Shown: positions 11,276 through 24,070 of the stretch, in pieces
How the letters are laid out: every line of letters starts with the position of its first letter
Numbering within the stretch: the first letter of the stretch is position 1
Source: Laguncularia racemosa
Lineage: Eukaryota; Streptophyta; Magnoliopsida; Myrtales; Combretaceae
Direction of reading: 5' to 3'
DNA: 64,000 bases
NCBI GenBank assembly: GCA_037954665.1
Contig: JBBMOL010000134.1
Location: 248,001 to 312,000 of the forward strand
The notes under the pieces: generated by a model
What the model saw: the letters and a program-made list of their open reading frames with translations, nothing else
The model's database searches: none
What the model was told of the DNA's origin: nothing
Made by a program: the position numbers and the translations under genes

Positions 11276-11528
11276 AAATTAGATCATAGCATTTCTTTCT
11301 CATGTTTTCAATAAAAGTATTGAACTCCAAATTTTGCAATATTAATAAAATTTCAGGATTATTACATTGTTAATTAAGTGTTGGTTCTTCCGCATCTGTG
11401 TGTGATACATGCAACATATCAACTCATAAACATAAATTTACTAAATAAATGCTTGCCAGGTATCAAAAATAGCTCCTAAACAACTAAACCCTCTGAGGAA
11501 TCCAATTAACACCCGCTCTAAGAGAAAA

Positions 11529-12990
11529 ATGGCTAATAGTGGCAACAATAACGGCAACAACCGTGTCAAAAAAGGTAACAACAATAATCCTGACACCTCC
11601 CTTGATCCAAGGATCATATCATTCGAACAAACAGTCCAACAATTGATCATGCAAGTCCGTTTCTTGGCTGAGAACATTGGCCTCCTTCGTGCCACCCAGC
11701 TTACCCAAGAGGAACATTCAAGGGCTTAAAAAGGAAAGGCGGTAGAAACCTAGCCACCAAAATATGAGGAAATAAACTCCCAACTCAATCCCGCATTTGA
11801 GTATGAACCAAAAACAACAATCAGCTTGGGTCCAACTTCTAATGACATAAAGAGGGAAATGGAAGATAAACAAAAAGAAATAGAGAAGAATCTCTTCCAG
11901 CAATTGGTTGACAAGATGAAGACTTTGGAAGGTCCTGACAGTTTTGATCAAACCGACATCACAGACCTATTAGTATATGGGGTAGATGCTTATCTAGAGA
12001 AATTCAAGGTACCAGAATTTGAGAAACATAACGGTACTGCTTGTCCTAAGATGCATATAAGGCTATATGTGCGGAAAATGAGTAAATACGCAGAATATGA
12101 CCAGCTCATGGTCCAAACCTTCTAGGATAGCCTCACAAGCCCTGCTCTCATATGGTATGCACAATTAGATCTCAACTAAGTCAACATGTAGGATAAATTA
12201 GCCCGTATGTTTTATGAGCAATATAAAATCAACGTCAAAGTCGCACCTTCGGTGTTGGATTTAAGGAGCCTTCAGAAGAGGCACAATGAATCCTTCAAAG
12301 AATATGCACAGCGTTGGAGGGCTCAAGTTGCTAGGGTTTCTACTCCAATATCGGAGAATGAGTTAACTTTCATCTTCATTAATACGTTGGAGAAGACTTA
12401 TTTCACACACCTAGTGGGATAGAAATCACCCAGTTTCACAGAATTAGTGGCAGTGAGATGCAAGATAGAGAATGCCATTACATTTAGAAAGCTCCAAACT
12501 ATTGACTCTCCTAGAATCGCATCATCCCCAAGACTAATGGGGAATAATAAAGGTAAAGAGGCCATGGTCAGTCTGGTTAACTCAAGCAAGAGTGGCGGAT
12601 TAGGGTCTCACATGACTTTTCAGACAACGAATACCCCAATCCAACAATCACCGGTGAATCAGACCCAAGTTACAAGAGCTCCAAGATAGCTCACTCCAAT
12701 ATCGATCCCGCTTAGTTAGGTTTTCGCTTAGTTGCAAACAGATAATCTGATCAGCTTCGAGATCCCCAATGACTGATATAGGTTAAGGAATTTCGACCCT
12801 AGCCTCAAATGTGAATATCATATGGGGTAGGAGGGACACTCCACTGACAAGTGTTAGAGACTTTGGAACAAAATCTAAGATTTAATCAATGCAGGAATAG
12901 TATAATTGGATTTCACCAATGCATCAACATCGAATGTCAACAACAATCCATTACCCAATCACAAGCCTACAATCAACATGATCACATCTG
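11529..12990 (+). pseudogene. gag (capsid and zinc knuckle), broken
   Basis: The gag frame starts at the ATG at 11529 with an Asn-rich leader. The capsid region is recognisable at 11985-12422 by KFKVPEFEKHNGTACPKMH and later FKEYAQRWRAQVARV, the retrotransposon gag fold that forms the particle. Near 12810-12853 a CEYH...GHSTDKC pattern is the zinc knuckle for RNA binding. In-frame stops occur at about 11727, 12123, 12177, 12189 and 12420, mostly TAG or TAA. There is no intact protein. Confidence 0.8.
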
Positions 12991-13599
12991 AAAGGCCAAA
13001 ACCTAAACCAAAAGAGCCTTCTACCCCAACAAAATAAACAGCAAAACAAGCAGTGCAACGAGCAGGCCATTTAGCATACAAAACTTTAGATGAGACCGTT
13101 ATCTACCAAGTAAAGAATAAAGCTCCCAAGTCACATGAGAGTCACATACAAAGGAAGTTAAGAAAGAGGTAGCTGGTAGGAGATCCAACAGTTGACACTT
13201 TGGGTAGGTCATTTAGCAAGTTCGAATATTTAGTAGATTATTCGTTCACACTAACGGTTTATGAGCCATCTACCGGTTGGGGGCTTGAATTTAAAGAGGA
13301 AGACAATCGACTAGAGGGGAAAGATAAGTCTATAAATATGATCGGATTTAGCCCAAAACCAATAGTTATAAAATGTTACGGGGAACAAGAATTAGAGGAA
13401 AAAGTCCTAAAGAAAAAGTATGTGTTCCATGTTCCAATCTCCCCAGAGAGATATAAGGCGACACCACTTGACTATCAAGATGTTAATTAGGAAAAATCTT
13501 CAATTATAGGAGGGATCACTCACTCAGGGAGAATTTATGATCTTAAAAACAGAGTCTCCATTGAGGAGCCTTCCACCGAGGTAGAAAAGGAAGAGGAAG

Positions 13600-14520
13600 A
13601 GGGATTCCCCACGTTCACAAAGATGATTAAATTAAGTGAGTATAAGGTCATGGAGCAGCTTACTAAAATCCCGACCCAAATATCACTCATGGGCCTTCTC
13701 ATGTCATCTGAACCTTATAGAGAGGCGCTCTTCAAAGTGTTCAAACAAGTCAAGGTGCTAAAGGGAATTGCAACAGAAAAATTGAGCCACGTCGTAGACT
13801 CTATCTTTACCATGTATCAGATATCCTTCCCACTTGAGGAATTGGGAGAAGATGGTGACCAGCACACCAAACCACTTTTCATAGTGGTAAAATGGAATGA
13901 TATAATAGTATCACGGGTCCTCATAGAAAATGGGGTCTTCTCTTAATGTATGCCCTTTAGCTACCTTCGACTTACTAGGGGTCGATATGAGAAACATTAA
14001 ATTAAGCTCAATGGTAGTCCGGGCCTTTGACGGTTCTAAGAGGGAAATTGTAGAAGAAATTGGCCTATTGGTAGAGAGTGGCCCATAGATTTTTAATATC
14101 TTGTTCTAAGTCCTTGACATCCTAAGGTCCTTTAATCTACTACTAGGGAGATCGTGGATACACACAGCAGGAGCCATACCTTTGAGCCTCTACAAAAAGG
14201 TTAAATTCATAGCAAACGGCCAAATAATCACCATACTAGGTGAGCAAGACTATGCCATCTACAAGGAAACGGCTATACCCTACATTAGGGAGGACAACCC
14301 TGAAAACTTGGGAGTCCAAGTATTTGATGAAGTATGCATGGTCATTAAGGAAGAGACAAGTAAAGTGAGGCACCGATTCAAGGAAGGTCAGCAAGGGACA
14401 TTTAGGTTAGGGTATGTCCCTACTCCAAGAGAAGAGATTCAAGCAAGGTGCATTAAAGGCAGAAGGGGAGAGAGACTATATGATACCCGGATGAATTTTC
14501 CACCCCTCCAATAGATTTTT
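13600..14520 (+). pseudogene. Aspartic protease region of pol, broken
   Basis: The sequence FIVVKWNDIIVSRVLIENG (around 13876-13934) matches the position of the retropepsin active site, but the catalytic Asp codon of the D-N-G triad is GAA (Glu) here. Further on, GRSWIHTAGAIPLSLYKKVKF (around 14146-14208) is the conserved stretch after protease in Ogre-like polyproteins. A frame interruption follows the active site at about 13944. In an active element this domain would process Gag-Pol. Confidence 0.7.
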
Positions 14521-14850
14521 TCTTGGCCTATTAGCAATTAAAAGCCAGGAACAATCTAAGCCAGCTTCAACAACAAGGACTCATCGATAGAGACTTTTGC
14601 TCCTCACATCTCCAGTCCATCTCCAGCTCTTAATAATTGGTTTTCCTATCCCCTGAATAGCACTAGGTCTACTTGAGAATAAGGAGCAATCATAATTAAA
14701 TTTTTTTGTGATTACTTCCATCATTCTTTAATAAGACTCTTCGATAATATCGAGCAATAAAATTACAAGTTATTTCTTTCCTTTACTTATATACTTTCAC
14801 CTCACTTTCCACACAGATTCGATACTCTTGATGAGCGCCAAGGATATCTC

Positions 14851-16275
14851 ATGCATGTAAATAATGAAAATATTGATATCGTTTCCAACACTGCCGAGTC
14901 AGTTGTCGAAAATGATATTAATGACCACAAAGTAGTACAAGAGAGTTGGCAAAAATATAAACAAGGTAGAGTTTTGATTGATGAGCTAATGAAGATAGTT
15001 AATCTAGGAACCAAGGAATGGCCCAAATGCCTTAAAATTGGAGGTAATTTGAGTGATGAGCAAAAGTGTGAAATAACCAAGTTGTTAACTGAATATATGA
15101 ATGTTTTTGCTTGGTCGTATGGTGATATGCCTGGACTTGACCAATCAATAATGGTTTACAAGCTACCTACAAGAGAAAATGTCAAACCTAAAAAACAAAA
15201 GTTAAGAAGATTTAGGCCTGACATCTTACTAAAGATTAAAGAGGAGGTCAAGAAGCTATTGGAAGTCGGGTTTATCGAAGTATTGGACTATCTAGAATGA
15301 GTAGCAATCATAGTCTTTATTTTAAAGAAAAACGGAAAAGTACGGGTATGCGTGGATTTCCAAGATTTGAACCAAGCTACACTTAAAGACGACTTCCCTC
15401 CATCTCACATAGATGTCTTAGTAGGCAATACCGTAGGAAGTCATAACTTCTCATTTATGGACGGCTTCTCGAGATATAATTAGATAAAAATGGCAAAAGA
15501 AGATAAAACTAAAACGACCTTTATCACAACAACTTAAGGTACCTTCTGTTATAAATTCATGCCTTTCGATTTAAAGAATGCTAGAGCAATATATCAAAAA
15601 GCAATGGTCATAATACTTCATGACATGATGCATTGAGAAGTTGAAGTATATGTTGATGATATGATAGCTAAATCCAAAAAAGGAGAAAGCCATGAGGTAG
15701 TCTTAAGGAAATTATTCGAACATTTGAGAAAGTTTCAGTTGAAATTAAATCTAGAGAAATGTATTTTTGGAGTCGTATTTGGTAAGTTGTTGGGGTTTAT
15801 TGTAAGTCGAGAAAGTATTAAAATTGAACTTGATGAAGTAAAAGCCATACTATAAATGCCTTCTCTACGTACCATCAAGGAGGTAAGAGGTTTATTAGGA
15901 AAGTTGAATTACATAGCTCGGTTTATCTCACGGCTCATTGATAAGTGTTGTCTACTAAAAAAGAACACTACAGTAGAATGGGATGATGAATGCGAAGAGG
16001 CATTTAAGAAGATCAAGGAGTATCTTATGAACCCTCTGGTTCTAGTAGTCCCAAAACCTGGAAAACCTTTATTCTTATACCTCACGATACTTCCTGAGTT
16101 GATAAGGTGTATACTGGAATAAAAAGATGAAAGAGGATAGGAATAGTCCATATACTATTTGAGTAAAAAATTTATGGAAGGGGAGCAAAAGTATTCCGAA
16201 ATAAAAAAGGACTTACTGCATATTGGTTTGGGTCATGCATCGATTGAGATAGTACACTCTCTATTACCCAATTGA
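14851..16275 (+). pseudogene. Reverse transcriptase and RNase H, broken
   Basis: RT starts with the N-terminal DMPGLDQSI...YKLPT stretch (about 15120-15170). The finger and palm blocks KKNGKVRVCVDFQDLN and FMPFDLKNA follow, then the catalytic YVDDM at about 15646-15660. RNase H connection sequence follows (RGLLGKLNYIARFIS near 15883-15930, then FLYLT and YYLSKKFMEGEQKYSEIKK near 16150-16210). Stops interrupt it at 15298, 15481, 15535, 15637, 15853 and 16120. The YxDD motif and its Gly-Lys-Leu-Asn-Tyr neighbour are diagnostic of Ty3/gypsy RT. Confidence 0.88.
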
Positions 16276-16496
16276 ACTATTAACAAAACATGATCCCCTG
16301 AAATATTTAGCGAAGAAACTTGTTTTGTTGGGAAGAATATCTAAATGACAGATGCTCCTATTAGAATTTGACGTCACGTACGTAAATCAAAATTCAATGA
16401 AAGGGCAGGCGTTAGCAAATTAGTTGGCAGAGTACCCAATCGAAGGAGATTCTCGAGAATCGTAGACTCAATTCCCATATGAAAATATACTAATGG

Positions 16497-17056
16497 CAAA
16501 GGGTGAGTCAGAAAAAGAATCCAAGATGGAAAAGGATCCTAAATGGAAGATGTATTTTGACAAAGCTGCCAATGTGTTTAGATGTAGAATTGGGGTAGTG
16601 TTGATATCACCAGAAGGAATGTAGTTTCCTTTGGCAATGAGACTTATATTTTCATATACTAATAATATTGCAGAGTATGAAGCATACATCCTCGGTCTCC
16701 AAATGGCTTGTTATATGGAAATCCGTGATTTGGATGTATACAAAGATTCCTTGCTTATCATATTACAGACATGGGGAGAATACAAAACTAAAGACCCTAA
16801 ACTAGTGCCATACCACCAACACCTAACATAATTGATAAAAGAATTTGGGGTAGTCACCTTCACATATGTCCTAAGAACTCAAAATCAGTTCATAGATGCC
16901 CTCACCACACTAGCATCTATGATTCAAGTAATAGGAGGAACCGAAGTTCAACCACCGAAGATAGAAATTGAAGATAGATCTGCCTATTGTCTGGTAATTG
17001 AAAAAAAAACACAAGATGACAAGCCTTGGTACCATGATATCAAAACATTCCTTTAA
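16497..17056 (+). pseudogene. Archaeal-type second RNase H (aRNH), broken
   Basis: After the RT-RNase H there is a second RNase H-like domain. It reads KWKMYFDKAANV...GIGVVLISPEG (about 16541-16620), then NNIAEYEAYILGLQMA and LDVYKDSLLI (to about 16760), with RTQNQFIDALTTLAS near the end. This is the pattern of the archaeal-type RNase H that Tat/Ogre elements acquired. The G of the usual FDGA motif is a K here. Stops occur at 16622 and 16829. Confidence 0.75.
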
Positions 17057-17110
17057 GAGAGCAAATACCCTAAAATGGCCAATAAAAATGACTAAAGAAT
17101 ATTAAGAAGA

Positions 17111-18172
17111 TTGGCAAGCCATTTCTTACTAAGCGGGTCTGTACTTTACAGAAGATCATTCAACACCATGTTACTAAGATATGTAGACAAAAAAGAGGCA
17201 GATAAACTGAGGAAAGAAATACACGAAGGAATATATGGCCCTCACATGAACGGACACATGCTTGCTCGAAAAATCATGAGGGTGGGTTACTATTAGTTGG
17301 CAATGGAATCGGATTGCATTAAATATGTCAAGCACTGCCACTTGTGCCAAGTCTACACCAACAAAATAAATGCCCCACCTAAAGAGATTCATTCACTTTC
17401 TGCACTAAGGTCTTTCTCTATATGGGGAATCGACATTATTGGGCCAATCACTCCAAAGGCATCCAACGGTCATAGGTTTATATTAGTAGCTATTGATTAT
17501 TTCACCAAGTGGGTTGAAGCCTCATCATATGCCAATGTCACCAAAGGAGTAATAGTCTGGTTTATGAAAAGAGACATAATAGCTTGGTATGGAGTTCCCG
17601 AATCGATCATCACCGACAATGGCACCATTCTCAACAACAAATTGATGACGAAGTTGTGTCGACAATTTAAAATAAATCATAGAAACTTAACTCTATACTG
17701 ACCTCAAATAAATGAGGCAGTAGAAGCAGCCAACAAAAATATTAAGAGAATTATTGAGAAAATGACCATCACCTACAAAGATTAGCACGAGATGTTACCC
17801 TTTGCACTCATGGCCTTCAAAACTTTGATTCGAATGTCTACCGGAGTCACTCCCTATTCCCTGTTATATGGTACTGAGGCAGTATTACTAGTCAAGGTCG
17901 AAATACCGTCCTTTAGGGTTTTATCAGATACACGACATTTTAAGGAAGGTGACCTAGTATTAAAGAAGGTTCTCCTAAATGCACAAGATTTAAGAGGCAA
18001 ATTCACTCCAAATTATGAAGGTTCGTACGTTGTAAAAAAAGACATTATCAGGAGGGACATTAATATTAGCTTGAATGGACGGTCCAGATTTGAAGGACCT
18101 CATAAATGCAGATGCAGTTAAGATGTACTATCCCTAGGCGAGAATAACAAAGTTTTACTAAAGTTCATGAAT
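17111..18172 (+). pseudogene. Integrase, broken
   Basis: The HHCC zinc-binding region is seen as HMNGHMLARKIMRVGYY then KHCHLCQ (17244-17350). The catalytic core has WGIDIIGP, ITDNGT and a later E within NEAVEAANKNIKR, the D,D(35)E triad. The C-terminal portion has TPYSLLYGTEAVL and GDLVLKKV. No chromodomain is recognisable, as expected for the Tat lineage. Stops at 17294, 17699 and 17783 replace positions that are strongly conserved in the family. Confidence 0.88.
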
Positions 18173-18642
18173 GCTAACAATCACTACAACTTCATGGTTT
18201 GGTTTTCATTTCTCTACAAGCAAAGTTGATATCCCTAAACAGTCACTAAATGTCAGAATTACCTTGATCGGTCACTATCAAACAAATTCTTACATCATCT
18301 TCCCATCACTCCATTGCACATACATGAAAATAATGAATACTGAACAATGATGGAATAGTAAGACTCATTAAAATTTTTATGATTTTACCCTTCTCGAATA
18401 GTAGGTTTAGTGTTGTTTCAGGATAATACCAAAATCGTAAGAGCTAAACCTGAAAAAAAAAAAAAAAAGGCACCAAGATTTTTTTGCTCTAGTTAATGCA
18501 AAGGTAAGCGGAGAAAGATTAGATCATCATGAGGGTTTGGTTGTTGGGTTAATATTTGTGATGATCAAGTAAGCATCGAAAAAATTGAGTAGTCATTCAT
18601 CATTCAATTAAGCTCCCAATGATGAGCCACATTTTTGCTTAA

Positions 18643-19133
18643 GATTGCTAGTATAAAAAGATGCTTCCTATTATCAATTAGTTAGCTCATAGGAGCATTT
18701 TTATAATTCCTTCTTAAGGTTGCCAGTCTACCGAGACGCCTCCTAATATGTCTCCAAAAAGATACCTCCCACTATTAATCAGTTAGCCTACAATGGTGCA
18801 CTTTCCTAGATATCCTCTCATGGGGTTGCAAGTTTAATGAGACGCTTCTTAGTCGGCTCATAAGAGCACTTTTTTAGATAGTTTTTTAGGTTATTAGTCT
18901 GTTGAGACGCTTCATATCGTCCCGATTAGCCAGCTAATAAGAGTACTTTTCTAGATAAATTCCTCTTTTAAGGTTGCTAGTCTAGTGAGATGCTTCCTAT
19001 TGTCGATTAGTCAGCTCATAAGAGCAATTTTTTTAGATAATTTCCTCTTTTAGGGTCACTAGTCTGGTAAGACGCTTTCTACCATCGATTAGTTAGCTCA
19101 TGAGAGCGCTTTTCTATATAAGCTTTTCCTAAA
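18643..19133 (+). repeat. Tandem repeats in the retroelement 3' UTR (6 units)
   Basis: Six degenerate head-to-tail units start at 18643, 18718, 18824, 18889, 18972 and 19054 (65-106 bp, typically about 80). Each reads GGTTGCTAGTCT...GAGACGCTTCCT...GATTAGTTAGCTCATAAGAGCACTTTT...AGATA..TTCCTC. A seventh partial unit may follow. Tandem repeats in this position are known for Ogre elements and can seed satellite DNA. Confidence 0.85.
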
Positions 19134-19381
19134 GGTTGTTTTTTTTTTAACCAAGACGACTTGCTAAAGGGGTATTGATCTATATAAAGCAACCATCTTC
19201 CTTTTACGACATAGGATTACTAGCTCGTAGAGCGCTTTCCTTACTCAACCTGTTGGTCAAATAATCCCCCAAAGAATCTAGATTTAGATGGTCAACTAAA
19301 TATAGTTTTGTATGTTCTTTCTCCTTGGCAAAAATAGTGTTTTGTTGTCTTTGTAGCCAAGTTTTCTTAAAACTTTACTAC

Positions 19382-19394
19382 AAAAAGGGACAGT
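19382..19394 (+). other. Polypurine tract
   Basis: AAAAAGGGACAGT directly precedes the TG of the 3' LTR, the expected position of the plus-strand primer. Confidence 0.7.
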
Positions 19395-20760
19395 TGTAAA
19401 CACTCCATTTTTGCTTCAAAAAAAAAAAGAAAAAATCTATAAAATAATAATAATAATAATGATGATGATAAAATACATTTAGGTTTCTAAATTAAATTTT
19501 TAAATCTCAAAATAACAAAAAAATTAGCAAAAATATTAGGTTAATGTATAATTTGTGTGTGATAATAAACCGAGAAATGGGCTAACTTAGCTGGTCCATC
19601 TGTTAGCCTGGTGTGCACGAGGAGGGGAACAGGTCATGAGTTCGAATCCTGTTTAAGGCACTTCGTGCCATTTTTTTTTTCTTTTTCCCCCGAGTTGCCA
19701 CGTGGCAAAATGCAATTGGCCAACCCAAGCATGTGTAAGGCACATGACTGTCTTCTCTAGCAGACTAACGGTAGTGAAACAGAAGAGAGAAGAAATCGGA
19801 GCAAATTTGAACAAGATTAAACGATTTTTTTTTCAAATCTTTTTGGATAAATCATAAAAAAAAACTTTAATTTAATAGATTTACATCAATTTTTTTCAAA
19901 TGTTGAGAGGATAAAAACAAAACCCTAACCACGGTTTTGATTTGAATTTATTAACCTTGGTCCTGCATGCCTATAAATAAAGGCCAATCTTCAAAGAAGG
20001 AAGAAGGAGGAGAAGGAAATCAGAGTGTAAGAAAACAAAGAAAAAAGAGCACGAGCACAAAAAAAAAAAAAACACTCATCGTAGCTCTCTCTCTCACTCT
20101 CTTTCTATAGATCTCCCACTGTCAGTATTGCTGCACCACCATCTAAGGCGGTTTCTGACAAAAGCAACACCACCAAGTAATTCCCCATCCTTAAGAAGCT
20201 CAAAACCCCCTACCAGCTGACGCTAAAGGCCACCGAAACGCCGCCAACAAAAATCTTCTAGTTGCTGAGTTCGTGATCCAACCCGAGCTAACCCGAACCG
20301 ACCCAACCTAAACCGACCGAACAGATCCGCATTGAGGTTAGTACCTCTCCTATTATATTATTATTATTATTAGTTTTAATAATCAATAGTAATAATAAAT
20401 AAAAAGATTAAAACATAATAATAAATATAATAATAACAATAAAAATAAATAAAATAATAATAAAAGACATTTTTTTATAAAATTGTTTTAAAAATAACAA
20501 AAGTATTATATGTAAAATGTTTTATCATTTAGAAAAAGGATTTTAATATAAAAACAAAAATAATAATTGACGTTTTTAATTAGAAGTTTTTTTTTTTTAG
20601 GTTTTGAAATTTTTTTAAATAAATTTAAATGGTAATAAACATAAATCTAACACGTTTTCATAATTAAGGTTAAATAATTCACTAAAGTTTTATGAAAATG
20701 AACTATGGTATGTTTGATCTCGAATAGCGGGTACGTAGGCACCCTCATGGGGCAACTCTA

Positions 20761-20800
<40 letters not shown>

Positions 20801-21161
20801 CATTATTTTTATATTTTCTTTCGTACTAACAAAAAGATATCATAAAATAAAAATATAATTCAAATTTGATAAGGTGTAACTTTTGGGTTTTAATAGGATT
20901 GCCCTTGAGTCAAGAATCTCTGGCTTTTCTTCTTTTTTTTAAAAAAAAAAAAACAGGGATTTCGTTGACTAATGTTCAGGTTAGAAGTAATCTGCTTAAT
21001 TAATTCTAAGTCAATAATTTTTCCTAACTCTAATTAGGTGGCAACTCCAAATAAATAATAAAAATTCCTAGTTCAAGTCGAGGATTTGTATTAGATGAGC
21101 GCAGGATCTAATGTGAATCAAATTAGGAAAATAATATAAAATTTTTAAATTAGACTCGACA
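19395..21161 (+). repeat. 3' LTR of the Ogre-like element
   Basis: It starts TGTAAACAC and ends GACTCGACA. It is collinear with the 5' LTR over its whole length, including the tRNA-like module (19583-19680), G-box (19699-19704), CCAAT-type box (19715-19719), TATA (19971-19979) and conserved block (20700-20758). It carries an (AT)n microsatellite at about 20765-20796 that the 5' LTR lacks. Confidence 0.9.
19583..19680 (+). promoter_or_regulatory. tRNA-like Pol III promoter module in 3' LTR
   Basis: The A-box-like TAACTTAGCTGG (19583-19594, one mismatch) is followed by a perfect B box GTTCGAATC (19640-19648), 57 bp start to start. A GGCAC-TTC-GTGCC hairpin (19657-19669) and a ten-T run (19671-19680) come next. 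Confidence 0.55.
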
Positions 21162-21166
21162 ATATT
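21162..21166. repeat. Right target-site duplication ATATT
   Basis: It matches 7491-7495 exactly and follows the CA end of the 3' LTR. Confidence 0.85.
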
Positions 21167-24070
21167 AATACTAACTCTCTTAAGCAACTGTGTTTGTTTT
21201 ATCTGACTCTTAATTTTTTTTCTTTTTCCTGATAATTGTGTATAATTTAAAATTTTGTTATCCATATTTGCTTGTTTACATGGGCGTTCTTCGCAAGAAT
21301 TAAAAAAAAAAAAAAGTTCATTACTTTGGGTTTAGGGTTTCATGTTTTTTATTATTTTTTTTATTTTTTACATTGAGGGTCTTTTTCTTTGGAGTTTTAT
21401 TGAGTAATAATTTAAAAATTGGATCATAATAAGTTTTTACTAAAACAAGAGCTAACTAATACAATTAGAGGGTTTTTGTATGATTAAATAAAATTAATAG
21501 TCTTAACTGTAATTGTGATAAAATTTGTATATCATGGCTTTAATTGCATGTTTAGTTATCTTTGCATTTTCATATATTTGGAGATTTTAGCATGATAAAG
21601 GGATTCCGTAGGATTGTTTTCATGTTTAATTGCATAAGATTTTTTTTTTTAAATGCTCTCTTTTTTTTTGTTATGATATGCATTAATAAATTTTTTTTTT
21701 CAAAAAAGGCTTTTACATATGTAGATGGCTAAACTCGATTCATTGACTTTTAGTTTGATATTTTAATGGATTTAATTTTTCGGGCTAAAGTGATAGGGCT
21801 CAGAAAGTTAAGTGCATGATTTGAGATTATCAAGGAAGAGTTGGTATGATAGGCTTAGGATAAGACTCGTTAGATCAACTGGCCCTATTTAACCTTTTTT
21901 TAATAAGGCTCACACATTAGGAATCTCTAATAGACCTAGACTCATGAAAAGCTCATATAAGGACTCATTCACTCTAAATCGTTGATTATCATCACCATAT
22001 GACGAACAAAATTTATAGCTAGACCTTATAAATACCAAGGTATCCTCATTTAAAGGGAACTTTTCTTTGGAAAAATATTGTTACTCTATCAGATTTTCCT
22101 CGGAAAATCAAAACCATGATATTCTAAAAAATACTCACCTGTCACCATAGCGTTGAGCTTTACTTGAGATCATTTACTCTTCTTTCCTATCTCATTTACC
22201 TCTGATCATTCTTATATGTATCGCTTCTCTTGTTAGGCCACATGTAGCATGGTCTCACACAACGTGTGTGATCCCCGCACTTAGACCTATACCTCACAAC
22301 ATACTTGCTAAGTAAATTACATATTTTCATTTTTTTTTTTGATCATGTTTTATGCGTCTCCACATATTTAGATCGTTTTAAAATTTGCATACTTGAAAAC
22401 TATCTTTTTATTGCATGACTTATTATTTATTTCTTGTGACTAACATATTTCCAATGATGTTTAGGTAATTTGATTCATTCAGGTATATATGTAACTTTTA
22501 ACATGTTATTTTAATAAATATAATCTTTATATTGCTTGTTACATCATGAGGATTGGTTTTTTATCTTTCATGGTCCATTTATTTTTTATAATGAAATGGA
22601 CTGGGAATAGAAAAGTTATATCTTGGGAATAATTATTACCAAGAATAGGTTAGAAATTTTTATTATAGTGTTTATTTCATATAATTTTGTATTGCAAAAA
22701 ATATTCATTTAAGTGTTTACTTTACCTTATTAATTGCAATATTAACTTAAAAATACGAATAAAATTACCAATTTATCTCTATTTAGTCATTAATTGTAAT
22801 GTTAATAAGGGTATAATAGACATAATAATTGAACTTTTTATTCTCATTATAGAGAAAATAAAATTTTTCATTTTTTTTAGGAAATATCTATTTCTAATAG
22901 AATGGAAATAGAAAAGCTCTAAGAATTAAAATTTTCTCCTCATCTTTTCAAGTAAATAAGGCAATAGACAATTAAGGGAAAATAGCACTCTAGGGAAACG
23001 GGTTGTTAGTATGTATCAAAATTTATCATGTAGTCTTTTTAAGAAAGTAAAAAAAAATAAAAATTGATGTTATCTAAAAAGTTTATGATTTTTTTTTAGA
23101 ATTTTCAAATTTGGGCTTCTTGGGCACTTTATGAAGAAAATAAATAAATAAATATTAAGGAACTTAAAGTGAAAGTTCTTAAAATAAAAGAGGCAAGCAT
23201 GCTAAAGTATTATAACATGAAAAACAAACTATAGCAACTTGATCCCAAACACGAGTACATAGGCATTTTCAAAGTGGCCACCATAAGAAAAAAAATTAAT
23301 TTTCCCATAAAAATTTTAAAGATAAAGAAAATAAAATAAAAAAGGGAATTGGCAAAATTTCTTTTTTTTTTTTTTCTAAATCAACCCCTATGTGGCAAAG
23401 GTTTTAATAGGTTACTCCTAAATCCATTTTTCCTTTATTTCCTTTAAAATTTCTTTATATATATATATATAAGAAGTTTATTTTGTAGATTGGTGGCTAA
23501 AGTTAAGATTGTTCCACCCATTTGATCTTAACTTTTCTTTGTTTCTTTTTAACTTCAGTTGGTATTGACTCTTTAAAAAGAAAAATTTTCTTCATTTTTA
23601 TCAAGTGATTTTTATTGAATGGGTAGTGTTTAATATTAATTTAAATTAAGGAAAATTAAAGAAAAAGCAAACTCAACAACCTTAATTGAATCTAGTACAA
23701 GCAATCTATGTTTACCTTAGTTGTAACTTAGATTTGCCATGACTAGAGTACATTGAGCCAATTGCAAACCCAATGCATGGTCAACCTATGTACATACTAA
23801 AACGTAGCCCAAGCATCACAACCCTGTTTATGCACCTTTGAATTCTAATGCATGCCCTAATAGCTTGTGATACACTAGCAAGTGACCTGCTTAGCCACAT
23901 CTCTACTAACCTAACTCACATTGGCTATATTTTAGCCCTTATTAGTAAGTTATTTTGAAATTAGACCTATTTTTAATACAATTGGTCATTTACCAACCTT
24001 AACAATCATATTGAGAAGGTAATCTAATTTCATATAATCAAATTTAGAGTTACGCAAATAATTTATGAAA
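21167..24070. other. AT-rich intergenic DNA, no gene seen
   Basis: Homopolymer runs and short open frames only. The slightly less AT-rich part at 21780-22320 shows no protein similarity that I recognise and may be an old transposon relic. Confidence 0.45.

Larger units (their letters stand above)
18173..19394 (+). other. 3' UTR of the Ogre-like element
   Basis: About 1.2 kb of noncoding sequence lies between integrase and the 3' LTR. It contains the tandem repeats at 18643-19133 and ends in a polypurine tract. No reading frame of note was seen. Confidence 0.7.
7496..21161 (+). mobile_element. Ogre/Tat-type Ty3/gypsy LTR retrotransposon, full-length but decayed
   Basis: A 13,666-bp element with LTRs of 1693 and 1767 bp, bounded by ATATT on both sides. 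In order it has 5' LTR, primer-binding site, an extra ORF before gag, gag, protease, RT-RNase H, archaeal-type second RNase H, integrase, a 3' UTR with tandem repeats, polypurine tract and 3' LTR. The extra ORF, the second RNase H downstream of RT and the repeat-rich 3' UTR are known hallmarks of the Tat/Ogre lineage. Many in-frame stops show it cannot make its own proteins. The LTRs differ at about 20 sites in a 125-bp segment compared by eye (7635-7760 against 19549-19674), so insertion is old. Lineage assignment is inference from domain order. Confidence 0.9.
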
